A program made the position numbers and the translations under genes. From contig CACYWN010000004.1 in the NCBI GenBank assembly GCA_902778105.1, positions 62,001 through 126,000 of the forward strand: 64,000 bases of DNA, given 5' to 3'. A model generated the notes under the pieces. That model was given only the letters and a program-made list of their open reading frames with translations. It ran no database searches and was not told the origin of the DNA. Source of the stretch: an uncultured Bacteroidia bacterium (lineage in GTDB: Bacteria > Bacteroidota > Bacteroidia > Bacteroidales > UBA932). Positions 9,664 to 21,432 of the stretch are shown here, piece after piece (the stretch's first letter is position 1; the number at the start of each line of letters is the position of its first letter).

Positions 9664-11220
9664 ATGAGACGCATGTTACCCCTCGCGGCCATGACTGCGA
9701 TGCTGCTGATGGCCTGCTCTCCTGAACCCGGCAAAGTGAAGGTGGAAGGCGGATGGATCCAAGGTGTCGTCACCGAGGACCTGACTGTTTACAAGGGCAT
9801 ACCGTTCGCTGCCCCTCCGGTCGGAGACCTTCGCTGGAAGGCTCCGCAGCCCGTCATTCCTTGGGATGGTGTGAAGGAAACCACGGATTTCGCTGCCAGC
9901 CCCATCCAGTGGGGAACCAATCCCTGGGGACTCAGCGAAGACTGCCTGTACCTGAATGTCTGGACGCCGGCCAAGTCTCCGAAGGAGAAACTGCCGGTGA
10001 TGGTGTGGATCTATGGCGGAGGCTTCGGCGGCGGTACGACCACCGATCCGGTTTTCGAAGGCTCCGAGCTGGCCCGTGAGGGCGTTGTCGTGGTGAGTAC
10101 GGCCTACCGCGTCGGGAAGCTGGGCTTCCTGGCCCATCCCGGACTGAGTGCCGAGAACCCGGAAGGGGTTTCCGGCAACTATGGCCTGCTTGACCAGATT
10201 GCCGGACTGCAGTGGGTGCAGCGGAACATCGCCGCTTTCGGCGGCGATCCGTCCAAGGTGACGATCTTCGGCGAATCGGCCGGCGGCATCGCTGTGAGCA
10301 TGTTGTGCGCGTCTCCGCTGGCGAAGGGCCTGTTCCGGGGTGCCATTTCCCAAAGCGGCGGCTCGTTCGGCCCCACCCGGCCGACGACGTATCCGGGTGA
10401 GAATATGAAAACACTCTCGGATGCTGAGGCGGACGGGATTCGGATCGCGGAGAGCCTGGGTGCTTCCACGGTTGAAGAACTGCGGGCGCTTCCTCCTGAA
10501 AAGTTTGTCGAAAGGGGACTGGCGCCCGGTGGCGGCTGGCCCGTCGTGGACGGTTACGTCATTCCCGACGACCAGTTCCGCCTGTATGAGAAAGGGGAGT
10601 ACAACGATGTCGCTGTCATTGCCGGCTACAATTCCGACGAAGGAGCCAGCTTCTCCCGGAATCCGGACGGAAAGGCGCATGAGGCCAGTGTGGAGCAGCG
10701 CTTCGGTCCCTTTGCCGGCAGGCTCCTGGAGGCGTATCCGCTAGAAAACGGGACGGTCACCCATCCGGCGCGGAACCTGATGCGTGACGCTGCCTTCGGC
10801 TGGCATACTGTGAGCTGGTGCCGGCTGCAGGCACGGACCGGGAAGTCCAAGGCTTTCCTGTATTACTTTGACCAGCATCCCGATGCGCCGGAGGATTCCC
10901 CGATGCATGGTTTCGGCTCTCCGCATGGCCAGGATATCGCCTATGTCTTCCAGCATGTGAATCCGGACCGGATGATTCCCGGCGACCGGGAACTCATGCA
11001 GGCGATGGGAAAATACTGGGTGAATTTCGCCAAGACCGGCGATCCCAATGGTCCGGGTCTCCCCGCCTGGCCCGCTTTCGACAATGAGAACCCGCAGGCG
11101 ATGTACCTGAGCGGACCGGCGCCTTTCGCCGGACCCGTGCCGGACGAAGCGGCCCTGAACGTGCTTGACGAGTATTTCCGCTGGCGGCGCAGTCCGGAAG
11201 GTGCCGCCTGGGCCCATTGA
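9664..11220 (+). CDS. Lipoprotein type-B carboxylesterase
   Basis: The 518-residue product has a lipobox (LLMACS, Cys 18), the family opening GVVTEDLTVYKGIPFAAPP, an oxyanion-hole segment IYGGGFGGG (about 118-126), nucleophile elbow FGESAGG (Ser about 205) and a late HGFGSPHGQDIAYVF region supplying the His. It is a paralogue-level relative of the esterase at 6866 but clearly diverged, so this locus has two related surface or periplasmic esterases. A role in removing acetyl or feruloyl groups from hemicellulose fits the neighbours but is not proven. Confidence 0.88.
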   Translation: MRRMLPLAAMTAMLLMACSPEPGKVKVEGGWIQGVVTEDLTVYKGIPFAAPPVGDLRWKAPQPVIPWDGVKETTDFAASPIQWGTNPWGLSEDCLYLNVWTPAKSPKEKLPVMVWIYGGGFGGGTTTDPVFEGSELAREGVVVVSTAYRVGKLGFLAHPGLSAENPEGVSGNYGLLDQIAGLQWVQRNIAAFGGDPSKVTIFGESAGGIAVSMLCASPLAKGLFRGAISQSGGSFGPTRPTTYPGENMKTLSDAEADGIRIAESLGASTVEELRALPPEKFVERGLAPGGGWPVVDGYVIPDDQFRLYEKGEYNDVAVIAGYNSDEGASFSRNPDGKAHEASVEQRFGPFAGRLLEAYPLENGTVTHPARNLMRDAAFGWHTVSWCRLQARTGKSKAFLYYFDQHPDAPEDSPMHGFGSPHGQDIAYVFQHVNPDRMIPGDRELMQAMGKYWVNFAKTGDPNGPGLPAWPAFDNENPQAMYLSGPAPFAGPVPDEAALNVLDEYFRWRRSPEGAAWAH

Positions 11221-11251
11221 TCTTTCTCCCCCCAAAAAACACTTTCTCCCC

Positions 11252-13624
11252 ATGAAAAAAGCATTGACCCTTCTCTTCCTGACGCTGGCATCGCTTGCCC
11301 TGTGCGTCAGCCTGGTGGCCCAGCCACGCAAAGTAACCTCTTTCGATTCCGGCTGGCAGTTCCGCCAGGACAAGGGATCCTGGCAGGCCGTGACCCTTCC
11401 CCATGACTGGAGCGTGGAGGGAGCCATCGACCAGAACAATCCCGGTGGAGGACGGATGGGGTTCTTCCCTTCGGGAATCGGCTGGTACCGGAAGACCTTC
11501 GATGTTCCTGGCTATGCCAAGTCGAAACTGTATTCCATTGAATTTGACGGCGTTTACATGAACAGCACCGTCAAGGTGAACGGTGTCGAGCTCGGGACGT
11601 GGCCCTATGGCTATACTTCTTTCGCCTATGATCTCACTCCGGTGCTGAAGGCCCGGGGAAACGTGATCGAAGTGAAGGTGGACAATTCCCTTCAGCCCAA
11701 TTCCCGCTGGTATACAGGCTCCGGAATCTACCGCCATGTCCGGCTGGTGGAGACCGGCCTGACACGGTTCGACCGTTGGGGCGTGTTCCATTACACGGAG
11801 AGCGTCGTGGACGGAAATGCATCCGTGATGGTGGAATCAACCCTTACGAACGGTCTGCCCCGCCGGGTGGAAGCGACGGTCCGTCAAACTGTCCTTGATG
11901 CGGCCGGCAAGGAAGTCGCTCGGATTGAGGAACCATTGGCTCTCTCCGGAGGTGAGCAGGTGACCCTCCACCAGCAGGTGGATGTGGCTTCCGCCCGACT
12001 CTGGGATGTGGAGGATCCTTACCTGTACACCCTTCGTTCAGAGATCTATGTGGATGGACGGAAACTGGACCAGGTGGACAGTCCGATGGGCATCCGTACG
12101 ATGGAATACGATGTGGACAAGGGCTTCTTCCTGAACGGAAAGCATTACAAGATGAAGGGCGTGAACCTTCATCACGATGCCGGTCCTGTGGGCGCGGCCG
12201 TTCCGGAGCGTGTCTGGGAACGCCGGTTGGAAATCCTGAAGGAGAGTGGCTGCAATGCCATCCGGACCGCCCATAACCCGCCGGCTCCGGAGTTCCTGGA
12301 CTTGTGTGACCGGATGGGATTCCTTGTGATGGACGAGGCTTTCGACTGTTGGCAGAAAGGAAAGAATGAATTCGACTACAACAAGTACTATGACCAGTGG
12401 TATGAGCGGGACCTGAAGGCGATGGTCGCCCGTGACCGCAATCATCCGTCCGTCGTGATGTGGAGTGTCGGAAACGAGATTCCGGACCAGATGACGGAAG
12501 TGGGTGCCTCCCTGGCGCGGACGCTCATCGGTATCTGCCATCAGTTGGATCCGACCCGTCCCGTAACTTCCGGCAATGACAATATCGCGTCCAATACGCC
12601 GGCTACGCCGGAATTCCTCGCGGAATTCGCAGATGACATCGTCGGTTACAATTATGTGGACCGCTGGCGCACCCGCCGGGAACTGATGTATTCCATTGAC
12701 AAGGCCGCTTTTCCGGACCGCAGGGTCGTAGGAACGGAAACCGGCGGGAACGGCGGTTCCCGGGGAGACTATTCTTCCAGGCGGGGGGCGATGAGCAACC
12801 TGGATACGGAGATGCGCTGGAAGTTCACCCTCAACTATGACTATGTCATCGGCGATTTCATGTGGACCGGCATCGACTATTACGGGGAGTCCCGGTGGCC
12901 TTCCAAGGGATTTGTCTCCGGTTATCTGGACAACTGCGGGTTCAAGAAGGACGGCTTCTGGTTCTTCCAGAGCATCTGGACGGACAAACCGGTCCTCCAC
13001 CTTTTCCCGCATTGGAACTGGCAGGGGCGCGAAGGGGAGATCATGCGGGTGGCCTGCTATACCAACTGCGACGAGGTGGAATTGTTCGTCAACGGGAAAT
13101 CCTATGGCAAGAAAGTCATCGAGTTCCCCCGTTTCGGGATGAACCGGAACTGGGGGGAACCGCAGGACAGGCACATCCCCGGGACCACCACGGACCTGCA
13201 TCTGGAGTGGGATGTCGAATACCAGCCCGGTGAGATCAAGGCGGTGGGTGTCAAGGATGGAAAGACCTTCGAGGAGGTCATCCGAACCTTCGGCGAGCCC
13301 GCTCAGGTTCGTCTCACCGTCGACCGTGACTCCTTCCGGGCGGATCCGTCCGATGTGGCCCATGTCACCGTAGAGATCGTCGACAAGGACGGCCAGTTGT
13401 GCAAGACTGCGTCCAACCGGGTCAAGCTCACGGTATCGGGGGCCCGGCTGATCGGAAACGAGAACGGAAACATGCGGGACCTTTCCTCCGTGAAATCGCC
13501 GGAACGCGATGTCTGGTGCGGAATGAGCCTCGCCATCCTCGCGGCGGACAAGGCCGGAACCGTGACGGTGAAGGCCGAATCGGAAGGCCTTGCTCCGGCT
13601 GAGATTACTTTTAAAGCCCTATAA
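11252..13624 (+). CDS. Secreted GH2 family glycosidase (beta-galactosidase-like)
   Basis: The start at 11252 is chosen because MKKALTLLFLTLASLALC begins a signal peptide; the longer frame overlaps the upstream gene. The 790-residue enzyme has a GH2 sugar-binding domain (FDSGWQFRQDKGSWQAVTLPHDW, about 26-170), an Ig-like domain and a TIM barrel. SVGNEIP carries the acid/base Glu (409) and GTETGG the nucleophile Glu (496). C-terminal Ig-like domains follow, including a DUF4982-like LFPHWNWQGREGE region. Beta-galactosidase is the usual activity of this layout, but beta-glucuronidase or mannosidase cannot be excluded. Confidence 0.9.
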   Translation: MKKALTLLFLTLASLALCVSLVAQPRKVTSFDSGWQFRQDKGSWQAVTLPHDWSVEGAIDQNNPGGGRMGFFPSGIGWYRKTFDVPGYAKSKLYSIEFDGVYMNSTVKVNGVELGTWPYGYTSFAYDLTPVLKARGNVIEVKVDNSLQPNSRWYTGSGIYRHVRLVETGLTRFDRWGVFHYTESVVDGNASVMVESTLTNGLPRRVEATVRQTVLDAAGKEVARIEEPLALSGGEQVTLHQQVDVASARLWDVEDPYLYTLRSEIYVDGRKLDQVDSPMGIRTMEYDVDKGFFLNGKHYKMKGVNLHHDAGPVGAAVPERVWERRLEILKESGCNAIRTAHNPPAPEFLDLCDRMGFLVMDEAFDCWQKGKNEFDYNKYYDQWYERDLKAMVARDRNHPSVVMWSVGNEIPDQMTEVGASLARTLIGICHQLDPTRPVTSGNDNIASNTPATPEFLAEFADDIVGYNYVDRWRTRRELMYSIDKAAFPDRRVVGTETGGNGGSRGDYSSRRGAMSNLDTEMRWKFTLNYDYVIGDFMWTGIDYYGESRWPSKGFVSGYLDNCGFKKDGFWFFQSIWTDKPVLHLFPHWNWQGREGEIMRVACYTNCDEVELFVNGKSYGKKVIEFPRFGMNRNWGEPQDRHIPGTTTDLHLEWDVEYQPGEIKAVGVKDGKTFEEVIRTFGEPAQVRLTVDRDSFRADPSDVAHVTVEIVDKDGQLCKTASNRVKLTVSGARLIGNENGNMRDLSSVKSPERDVWCGMSLAILAADKAGTVTVKAESEGLAPAEITFKAL

Positions 13625-13635
13625 TACATTGACAT

Positions 13636-16030
<2,395 letters not shown>

Positions 16031-16046
16031 TGGTCAGTCCATAAGT

Positions 16047-16077
16047 GAAAGCCGGTCCCTTGCAAGGACCGGCTTTC
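16047..16077. terminator. Bidirectional terminator hairpin between convergent genes
   Basis: A perfect 12-bp inverted repeat (GAAAGCCGGTCC / GGACCGGCTTTC) with a 7-nt loop is followed by T-rich sequence. It lies between the convergent esterase and GH54 genes. Confidence 0.8.
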
Positions 16078-16093
16078 ATTTTAAGTAACTGTT

Positions 16094-19000
16094 TCAGAAC
16101 CTGTTGGCGTATCCAGGTGTGGGGGAGTTATCGGTGATGGATGCTCCGGCGGCATGGTCGGCCTTGAGCGGCTGGCCCAGGGTGAGGTCCATGACCGTCG
16201 TCCTGATTTCACGGGTCCGCTCTCCGACCGTTACCGTGTTCGTGATGACACGGGGTTTGCCGATCGTGGCCACCGTCACGGTTTCGCAATCCTTGCCGTA
16301 GCCGATGTTGAACAGATGTCCGATGCGCAGGCCCTGGGTCTCCGTGATGGTGATGTCGCGGGAACCGGCCTTGGCGGCCTCATACAGGTTCGTGGACAGT
16401 TGGAACTTGAAGTCGACCTGGTTGTCGTCGGTGTCGCTCCCGTCCGGATAACGGCCGGCGCTCAGGTTCGGATTCTGAAGGGCCGGTGCGTTGGGAATGC
16501 GGCTCCAGTTCCGGTTGTTGTTCTCCACCTTGAGGTGGATGAAGCTGCCCTCCTGGTCGGCGCCGGACTGGCCCATGTAGCCTTCGGCCAGCATCGGATC
16601 CACGACGGAGCCCCAGTTGAGGCAGTCGACCACGTGGCCGTCGGCGTCATACAGGGTCATGTTGCCCATCCGGCCGAAGACCGGGCCGCCATAGAGCTGG
16701 TCCGGGGCGATCTCGCCCTGGTAGCCGGCGGTGGTGACGGTCGGGTCGCAGATGACGTCGTCGATGGGGTGATCGTTCTTCAACGGCTCCTCCAGGACGA
16801 TTTCGAAGGCAAGGGCGAGAACCGGCTCGTTGCTGGAGTGGTCGAACTTCGTCGCCGGGGTGAAGCTGATGCCGGTGCCGTTGCAGCTGAACGGCATGTT
16901 TGCTGAGTGGGCGTATTTCAGGGGTTTTGTGAGCGTGAGGCCGGTGCCGGCTTCCTCCAGGGTCATCGGTCCGCGGCCCGGGCTCTTGGTAGAGGCGGTC
17001 CCCACCTTCTTGACCTTGACGTATTCAATACCATGACCTTCGCTGTCGATGTCCAGGCGGATCACGTCGCCGGGGCTGATGTTCTCCACCGAGGACACCT
17101 TGATGTTGCGGTCGCCAGGCTTGGCGTCGTAGGCGAGCCAGGCCTGGGTGCCGGGCTTGCCGACCTTCGTGACGGTCACGACCTCATATTTTTCGAGGTT
17201 CGCGACGGGGGCGGGATACTTCGCGCCGTAGCCGATGGCCATCTTGGCGCCGACTTTGAAATGGCCCGCATAGGCGACCGGGATCTGGGTGGAACCCTTC
17301 GGGATGGTGATGACCGGACCTTCCGGGAGCGGCTGCCACAGGGTGGTCGGGCTGCCGGGGGGAACCATCGTGCGGCTGAAGGTATTGGGATTGGCGGCCG
17401 GCTCCGGCTCGTTCCGGATGACGGCGGCCACCTTGTGCTTTTCGGCGTTGGCGCCGGTGCCTACCGTGATTTCGTCACCGGCCTGGATGCCGGTCACGTC
17501 GCGCACGTACAAGGTTTTGTCACCCTTGGCGGCGTCCACGGCGAGGCCGGAAGTGGAAAGGCCGAGGAGGTAGTAGGCCTTCGGGGCGAGTTTCGTGCCG
17601 GAAGGAACCTTGATTGTGGAGAAGTAGGGGAGCATGGCCGCGTGGTGGATGAGCTCCCAGCCCGCGATGTCTACTTCCCGGTCTGAGGCGTTGTACAGCT
17701 CGATGAAGGAGTTGGTCTTGTTCACGCCGTCGCCCACGCGGAACTCGTTGATTTTCACGGGTGCTACGTTACGGACCTTCTCCACGGCGGTTTCGCTCCA
17801 GGCCTTGCCGTCCGGGGCGGACCAGCCGGCCTTGGCCACCAGGTCGCCGTTCCATTCGCGGGAACCGGCAGTGACGGCGAAGTTGGCGATGACGGTCTGC
17901 CCGGGGAGGACGGCGTAATCGATCTTTTTCGCTGCATCCTTGGCACCCAGGACACTGGCTTTCCAGCCCTTCGGGGCTTCGATGGAGAGCACGAGGTCGT
18001 TGATGGGAGCCTTGGTCGTGTTCACGAAGGTGACGGTGGTGTATCCCACGGAGCCCGGGGAGAAGGTCTGGAGCCCGTTGGGGGCGGCGGTCTTGTCGGT
18101 GGCGCCTAAGGCCAGGCGCTGGACGTCGTAGCCGGCGGCCACGACATTGGCCTGGATGGCCTGGTTCACCTCCTGGGTCGGGAAGGTGCCGGGAGCGGTC
18201 ATCGCGCCCTCGTAGAAGGTGCCGGAGGAGTGGTTGCTGTTGTCGCCGCCGTTACCCAGGAGGATGGCACCCTGCTTGCGCATCGGGTCGTAGCTGTTCC
18301 GGTCGTTCTTGATACGCGGGCCATCATACATCGTGATGAGTTCTCCTGTCTGGGCGTCGCCGCCCATCGAGCGCCAGTGATGCGGTTCGCCGTCGGCGGT
18401 CGCCGTGACGAAGCGCCAGCTGATGCTGGGCAGGTCCCGGCAGTACTTGTCGTTCGGGTCGGGATTCACGCAGCCCACGAGGTTGTTCTCCTGGTCGGTC
18501 ATGATCCACGGGCCCGGCCCTTCGCCATAGTACCAGAACGAGGAGTTGCCGTAATAGGTGGTCTCCATCGTGCCATCACCGTCGTCGCGGCTGTCGGTTT
18601 CGGCATTGCCGTAGTCGAAGCAACAGCCGGTGTTGTAGTGGTGGCCGTTGATCACCCAATACTGGCCTTCGGCCTGGTCGTCCACCGCGGTGCCGTGCGG
18701 GTTATTCTGCCGCATGCCCATGCCGGGGACGATGTACACGCCGTAGACCTTGTGACCCATCAGGGTGACAGGGGCCATGTCGGCGACAGGCATCGTGTTG
18801 AAGCCGCCCAGGGCGGCACCGGAGAAAGCGCCACGAGGAGCCTGGTACAGATGGTTCTCCTTGCCGGACTGGTCATAGATGATTGAAATCCAGCAGGTCG
18901 TGTTCTGGCAGAATTCGTCCTGCGCGGCGGCATTGGCATAGCCGCCCGGATCGCCGGGGCTCGGCGGGACGACGCCGATGTCCAGAGTCGCCCGGTCGGA

Positions 19001-19228
19001 CTGGCGCATCACTTGATACAGCGGTCCGTCATAGGAGGCGGACAGGGCGCGGGTGGTACTGTGGGCGGCGACGCAGGGAGCACCGCCGGCAGCATAGATG
19101 TCGCAAGGGCCTTCCGGCCGAGCGGGGACGGCGGCCGGACTGCCGGACAGGGCGATGGCCGTAACGACGGCGGCCGGAGCAGCCAGGGCAACAGCCAGGG
19201 CGCCGAAAAGGAAGATTTTGTGCTTCAT
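16094..19228 (-). CDS. GH54 alpha-L-arabinofuranosidase with NEW3-like and lamin-tail domains
   Basis: The 1044-residue secreted protein has a signal/TM segment at 1-30. The GH54 catalytic domain spans about 40-375: it opens with GPCDIYAAGGAPCVAAHSTTR and carries the vicinal cysteines GCCFDYGNAE (202-203). Counting from these as in the fungal AbfB structure puts the nucleophile at Glu 247 (TDQEN) and the acid/base Asp in GNGGDNS (about 329). A NEW3/alpha-galactosidase-associated domain (about 380-480), a lamin-tail domain (about 490-580, INEFRVGDG ... FIELYNASD) and repeated Ig-like modules follow. There is no arabinose-binding AbfB domain. It would release arabinose from arabinoxylan or arabinan outside the cell. 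Confidence 0.85.
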   Translation of the reverse strand: MKHKIFLFGALAVALAAPAAVVTAIALSGSPAAVPARPEGPCDIYAAGGAPCVAAHSTTRALSASYDGPLYQVMRQSDRATLDIGVVPPSPGDPGGYANAAAQDEFCQNTTCWISIIYDQSGKENHLYQAPRGAFSGAALGGFNTMPVADMAPVTLMGHKVYGVYIVPGMGMRQNNPHGTAVDDQAEGQYWVINGHHYNTGCCFDYGNAETDSRDDGDGTMETTYYGNSSFWYYGEGPGPWIMTDQENNLVGCVNPDPNDKYCRDLPSISWRFVTATADGEPHHWRSMGGDAQTGELITMYDGPRIKNDRNSYDPMRKQGAILLGNGGDNSNHSSGTFYEGAMTAPGTFPTQEVNQAIQANVVAAGYDVQRLALGATDKTAAPNGLQTFSPGSVGYTTVTFVNTTKAPINDLVLSIEAPKGWKASVLGAKDAAKKIDYAVLPGQTVIANFAVTAGSREWNGDLVAKAGWSAPDGKAWSETAVEKVRNVAPVKINEFRVGDGVNKTNSFIELYNASDREVDIAGWELIHHAAMLPYFSTIKVPSGTKLAPKAYYLLGLSTSGLAVDAAKGDKTLYVRDVTGIQAGDEITVGTGANAEKHKVAAVIRNEPEPAANPNTFSRTMVPPGSPTTLWQPLPEGPVITIPKGSTQIPVAYAGHFKVGAKMAIGYGAKYPAPVANLEKYEVVTVTKVGKPGTQAWLAYDAKPGDRNIKVSSVENISPGDVIRLDIDSEGHGIEYVKVKKVGTASTKSPGRGPMTLEEAGTGLTLTKPLKYAHSANMPFSCNGTGISFTPATKFDHSSNEPVLALAFEIVLEEPLKNDHPIDDVICDPTVTTAGYQGEIAPDQLYGGPVFGRMGNMTLYDADGHVVDCLNWGSVVDPMLAEGYMGQSGADQEGSFIHLKVENNNRNWSRIPNAPALQNPNLSAGRYPDGSDTDDNQVDFKFQLSTNLYEAAKAGSRDITITETQGLRIGHLFNIGYGKDCETVTVATIGKPRVITNTVTVGERTREIRTTVMDLTLGQPLKADHAAGASITDNSPTPGYANRF

Positions 19229-19403
19229 ATCGGAGATTGTGTTTCAGTGGCGTGGTTATTCTTCTGCAATTATACGGAATTCCCGGAAGGTTTTCCGTAT
19301 AGTATCGGGTTAATAGGATAGGTGATTCGTTCATTCTTTTCAAGTTATCCTGCTATTCCCGGGAAAAATGAGTATCTTGTATTCCGTTAAACAAAACCAC
19401 TCG

Positions 19404-20318
19404 ATGATGAAAAAGTATTCCGTTTGGGCATCCCTGGTCTGCCTGGCCTTGTTGGGCATGTCCTGTTCCTCAAAGTCCGTGTCTCCCGTTGCCAGCCAGT
19501 CCCGCCTGGTGGAAGAGGGCGGTACCGGCCCTTACAAGGCGCTCATGCTGGAAGATCCTTCCCTGGAGGCGCACACCATTTTCGTCCCGCAGGACCTGCG
19601 TCCTTTCGGCAAGGACAACCTCCTGCCGGTCCTCGTCTGGGGCAACGGCGCCTGCACCAATTCCCCGTGGGAGCACTACAAGTTCCTCAATGAGATCGCC
19701 TCCCATGGATTTCTCGTCATCGCCACGGGCTATATCCCGATGACGGACGAAAGATACCAGGGACCGATGTCCACCTCCGCCCAGCAGATCGAATCCATCG
19801 ACTGGGCCATCGCGCAGAACGCCGACAAGAACAGTCCCTACTACGGCCGTATTGATGTGAACCACATCGCCGCTGCCGGAATGTCCTGCGGCGGCCTCCA
19901 GACCCTGGACAATGCCACCGATCCGCGCCTTTCCACCCTCATGATCTGCAATAGCGGCCTCTTCATCGACCCGACCGTTGCAATTCCGAACATGCCGATG
20001 CCCACCAAGGACAAGCTGCAGGAGATCACCGTCCCGGTCATCTACATCCTGGGCGGCCCGGAGGATATTGCATACGGGAACGGAATGGACGACTTCCACC
20101 GGCTTGTCAAGGTTCCGGCCTTCGCCGCAAACTATCCGGTCGGTCACGGCGGCACTTATTCCCTCCCGCACGGCGGTGAATTCACCGTTCCGGCCCTCGC
20201 ATGGCTCCAGTGGCAGCTGAAGGGTGACCAGGAAGCGGCGAAACTCTTCCTCGGTCCCGACTGCGGCCTCGCGAACCGTGAAGGCTGGACCGTCGAGAAG
20301 AACCAGCTTATCGATTAG
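19404..20318 (+). CDS. Lipoprotein alpha/beta hydrolase (chlorophyllase/dienelactone-hydrolase-like)
   Basis: Two adjacent ATG codons (19404, 19407) begin a lipoprotein signal with lipobox GMSC. The roughly 304-residue product has LLPVLVWGNGAC (oxyanion strand), nucleophile elbow AAGMSCGG (Ser about 161), an ILGGPEDIAYGNG acid region and a late GHGGTYSLPHGGEF with the His. The closest fold is the chlorophyllase/acetylxylan-esterase-like hydrolases; the substrate is unknown. It stands alone between a GH54 gene on the opposite strand and a terminator, so it is probably its own transcription unit. Confidence 0.75.
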   Translation: MMKKYSVWASLVCLALLGMSCSSKSVSPVASQSRLVEEGGTGPYKALMLEDPSLEAHTIFVPQDLRPFGKDNLLPVLVWGNGACTNSPWEHYKFLNEIASHGFLVIATGYIPMTDERYQGPMSTSAQQIESIDWAIAQNADKNSPYYGRIDVNHIAAAGMSCGGLQTLDNATDPRLSTLMICNSGLFIDPTVAIPNMPMPTKDKLQEITVPVIYILGGPEDIAYGNGMDDFHRLVKVPAFAANYPVGHGGTYSLPHGGEFTVPALAWLQWQLKGDQEAAKLFLGPDCGLANREGWTVEKNQLID

Positions 20319-20335
20319 AAACCACGCATGCAAAG

Positions 20336-20367
20336 AGAGAGGGAACCGATTAACCGGTTCCCTCTCT
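20336..20367. terminator. Bidirectional terminator hairpin
   Basis: AGAGAGGGAACCG and CGGTTCCCTCTCT form a 13-bp stem with a 6-nt loop between the convergent hydrolase and TPR genes. Confidence 0.8.
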
Positions 20368-20389
20368 TGCGTTTATGTCACTGTGAAAC

Positions 20390-21325
20390 TTACTTCTGCA
20401 GGGCGCCGAGCTGGGCGGTAGCCTGGGCGGCATACTTGCCGTTGGAGGTGAGCTTCTTGTAGTATTCAATGGCGGTAGCCTTGTCACCCGCCTTCTGCGC
20501 CGTGGCGGCGATGGTGAACATCACGTCGGCGGCATCCTTCGCGTCAGGGTTGATATCCAGGTACTTCTTGTAGGCGTCGATGGCATCCTTGCTCTTGCCG
20601 AGCTTGGTGCAGGCGCTGGCGATGAGCTTGTAGGCGTTGGCGTTCTCCAGATAACCGTTGGCCTTCTCCAGGGCGGCGATGGCATCGGCGGCCTTATTGG
20701 CCTTCAGGAGGGCCTGACCTTCCTTCAGGAAGACATTGGAGAGGAGCTTGTGGGCCTGGTCGGCCTTGCCGAGGGCAGCAGCGGCCTCGAGGGCGGCGAC
20801 GGCGGTGTCGGTGTCACCGGCCTGCATCAGGGCCTGGCCGTAGAGGAGCTGGCTCTGGCCATCCTCCGGGGTGAGGGCGACCACTTCCTTGAAGGCGGCG
20901 GCGGCATTGGCATAATCCTTGGCCTTCAGCAGGGCGGCACCCTTGCGGGACCAGGCATTGGGGATGAGTTCCTTGGCGTCGGCGACGACTTCGTCGATTC
21001 CATAGCCTTCAGCGACGGCGGCAGCCTCCTTGAGGGTGGCGACGGCTTCGTCGTAACTGGCTTCATTGATCTGCTCCTTGGCGATGGAGAGGATGGTCTG
21101 GGGGATGATCTTCTTGCACTGGGCAACCATGTCAACGGCCTCCTCTTCAGCGCATGCCTCGAATTGGGTGAGAGCGCTCTTGAACTGATTCAAAGCCTCG
21201 GCCTTGTCGGTTTCCAGAGCCTGGACACCGTTGTTGAAGGTTTCCACCGCCGCATTGTAGTCCTGGGCGGAGGCGATTCCAGCGGCGAGTGCGAGCGCCG
21301 CGAAGGCGACAAATAATCTTTTCAT
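20390..21325 (-). CDS. Secreted tetratricopeptide-repeat protein
   Basis: Start MKRLFVAFAALALAAGIASAQ (21325) gives a signal peptide and a 311-residue product made almost wholly of TPR helices (repeating A-x-x-A pattern such as NAAAAFKEVVALTPEDGQSQLLYGQALMQ). It resembles the conserved Bacteroidales periplasmic TPR proteins whose partners are not known. It shares a divergent promoter region with the M16-like gene. It is probably a housekeeping envelope scaffold rather than part of the polysaccharide loci. Confidence 0.85.
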   Translation of the reverse strand: MKRLFVAFAALALAAGIASAQDYNAAVETFNNGVQALETDKAEALNQFKSALTQFEACAEEEAVDMVAQCKKIIPQTILSIAKEQINEASYDEAVATLKEAAAVAEGYGIDEVVADAKELIPNAWSRKGAALLKAKDYANAAAAFKEVVALTPEDGQSQLLYGQALMQAGDTDTAVAALEAAAALGKADQAHKLLSNVFLKEGQALLKANKAADAIAALEKANGYLENANAYKLIASACTKLGKSKDAIDAYKKYLDINPDAKDAADVMFTIAATAQKAGDKATAIEYYKKLTSNGKYAAQATAQLGALQK

Positions 21326-21377
21326 CTTGCGTTCGGTTTTATTTGTTATACTTACTTCCGTTACTGGTTGCACGCAT

Positions 21378-21411
21378 TTTGCAAAAGTAGCAATTTTTTA
21401 TGTTATTTTTG
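21378..21411. promoter_or_regulatory. Overlapping divergent promoters
   Basis: On the plus strand TTTG at 21378-21381 and TATTTTTG at 21404-21411 match the Bacteroidetes -33/-7 pair, with a 22-bp spacer, for the gene at 21433. On the minus strand TACTTTTG (21389-21382) matches the -7 box for the TPR gene. The two promoters overlap face to face, so their firing may be mutually exclusive. Confidence 0.5.
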
Positions 21412-21432
21412 CATTGCAATTGCGTTAAATCC

